Source of the DNA: Rhabdornis inornatus
Lineage: Eukaryota > Chordata > Aves > Passeriformes > Rhabdornithidae
Length of the DNA stretch: 64,000 bases
Direction of reading: 5' to 3'
Assembly: GCA_013397075.1 (NCBI GenBank)
Contig: VWZS01008816.1
Span: 2,163,621-2,227,620 of the forward strand
A program made the translations under genes and the position numbers. Below, piece after piece: positions 63,188 to 64,000 of this stretch; positions within the stretch are counted from its first letter, which is position 1; the number at the start of each line of letters is the position of its first letter. Below the pieces are notes generated by a model. The model ran no database searches, was not told the DNA's origin, and was given only the letters and a program-made list of their open reading frames with translations.

Positions 63188-64000
63188 AAGATAGACAACT
63201 TTACTAGAAATGGAGTTTCATTAACATCAAGTCATGCATATTTAAATATCTTTGTAAAATTATAGCGGCAGATATGTATAAGACATTTAAAGGTCCTGAA
63301 GTGAAAGGTGAGCCTAGGAAATTAAAAATGGATTAAGCTGGTTCTAAAATCAATCCATCAGTATAAAAGTTTTATAAATTTTCCCCAGCTATGCTACGCT
63401 GATAATAAAAAAATACTAAAAATAAATGCTTAACAAGAGTGTTTTGAAGAAAATTTAAGCTGCATTAAAAAATCCCAAATATTTAAAATAATTAAGAAAA
63501 CATGTAAAATAGATGAGAAAGCCAACTCCAATCTGAACTACACTGACAAATTAATGTTGTTCTGTAGCTAGTAAATGTTTCTTTATAAAGTACATTAAAC
63601 TGAAGTCCAAAACTAGAGCTAATAAACACTAGGTTGACAAATCCAAATTAAGGAGACAGACGCTGGTTGAAGAGCACACACCAAAATACTTTAAAAAATC
63701 ATTTTATTAAGTCAAATTAATTCATGCACACTCTTTTTCATACTATAATAGGTCATTGTCAAATGTGATATATTTTTAATCTTCTACTTATTGCAACTAT
63801 TTCTTTGTGCTGCTTAACAATTTGCATCCAAAGAATTCAGCATCCATGTGGGGCTGTTATTATAGGACTTTTGAATACATTACCCTTCTCTGTTGTAATT
63901 AATCTTTTAATCACCTGGTCCTACTTCAGCAGAAAAAGGTGGTCAATTAATACAGATACATACGTCTATGTATACTGTCTGTGCCTGCTGATAGCATTCC
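63188..64000. other. AT-rich unique sequence, nothing recognised
   Basis: AT-rich single-copy sequence to the end of the window, with no recognised repeat, RNA or exon. Confidence 0.5.

Noticed and set aside
1..64000. CRISPR arrays, bacterial operons, phage or tRNA/rRNA genes
   Set aside because: Repeat content and base composition are those of a vertebrate genome. No regularly spaced direct repeats or structural RNA sequences were recognised.

Overview
This window looks like non-coding DNA from a bird nuclear genome, most likely a songbird (Passeriformes) or a close neoavian relative. The evidence is the repeat content. There are several 5'-truncated CR1 LINE fragments, three of them ending in the avian CR1 3' terminus (read on the opposite strand as catagaatcacagaa or a variant). 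There are also many solo LTRs of avian endogenous retroviruses, mainly a family that begins tgttgtgctggttttgg and ends near a ggtttaaccccagc-type sequence. Unique sequence between the repeats is AT-rich with frequent stops in all frames, as expected of a large intron or gene desert. Family assignments come from recognising consensus-like sequence by eye; no database search was run.

Layout. 178-722 is a degraded ERVL-type LTR (minus). 4474-4795 is a CR1 3' fragment (plus). 12725-13233 is a solo LTR (plus). 16870-17215 is a probable LTR 3' end with a primer-binding-site-like tail. 18423-19165 is a CR1 (minus) keeping a piece of the ORF2 C-terminus. 22011-23020 is a long LTR with internal degenerate repeats (minus). 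23894-24120 is a CR1 reverse-transcriptase fragment (plus). 24777-25366 is a solo LTR (minus), followed by a short CR1 at 25411-25577 (minus). 29872-30389 and 32377-32916 are two copies of one LTR in opposite orientation about 2 kb apart. 37073-37637 is an LTR (minus). 39060-39690 and 40170-41020 are CR1 fragments (minus), the second holding an exact 269-bp duplication around a single N. 41245-41478 is an A/C-only simple repeat. 42269-42862 and 44813-45588 are LTRs (plus), the latter with a GC- and CpG-rich core. 47461-47764 is a purine-only microsatellite tract near a sequence gap. 56492-56640 is an LTR end. 61960-63187 is an LTR (minus) interrupted by other retroelement sequence.

No established protein-coding gene, rRNA, tRNA, CRISPR array or bacterial-type operon was recognised. 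Long open frames in the window are explained by simple repeats or by retroelements, or are unrecognised and probably chance. The one coding signal I cannot dismiss is a phase-compatible set of three candidate exons on the plus strand (2882-2929, 5063-5129, 8962-9062) that would join to a 71-residue protein with a hydrophobic N-terminus. It is weakly supported and could be chance. A separate exon-like segment lies at 60009-60112. I found no convincing new biological system; the most useful observations are the exon model, the inverted LTR pair, the likely assembly duplication and the nested retroelements.
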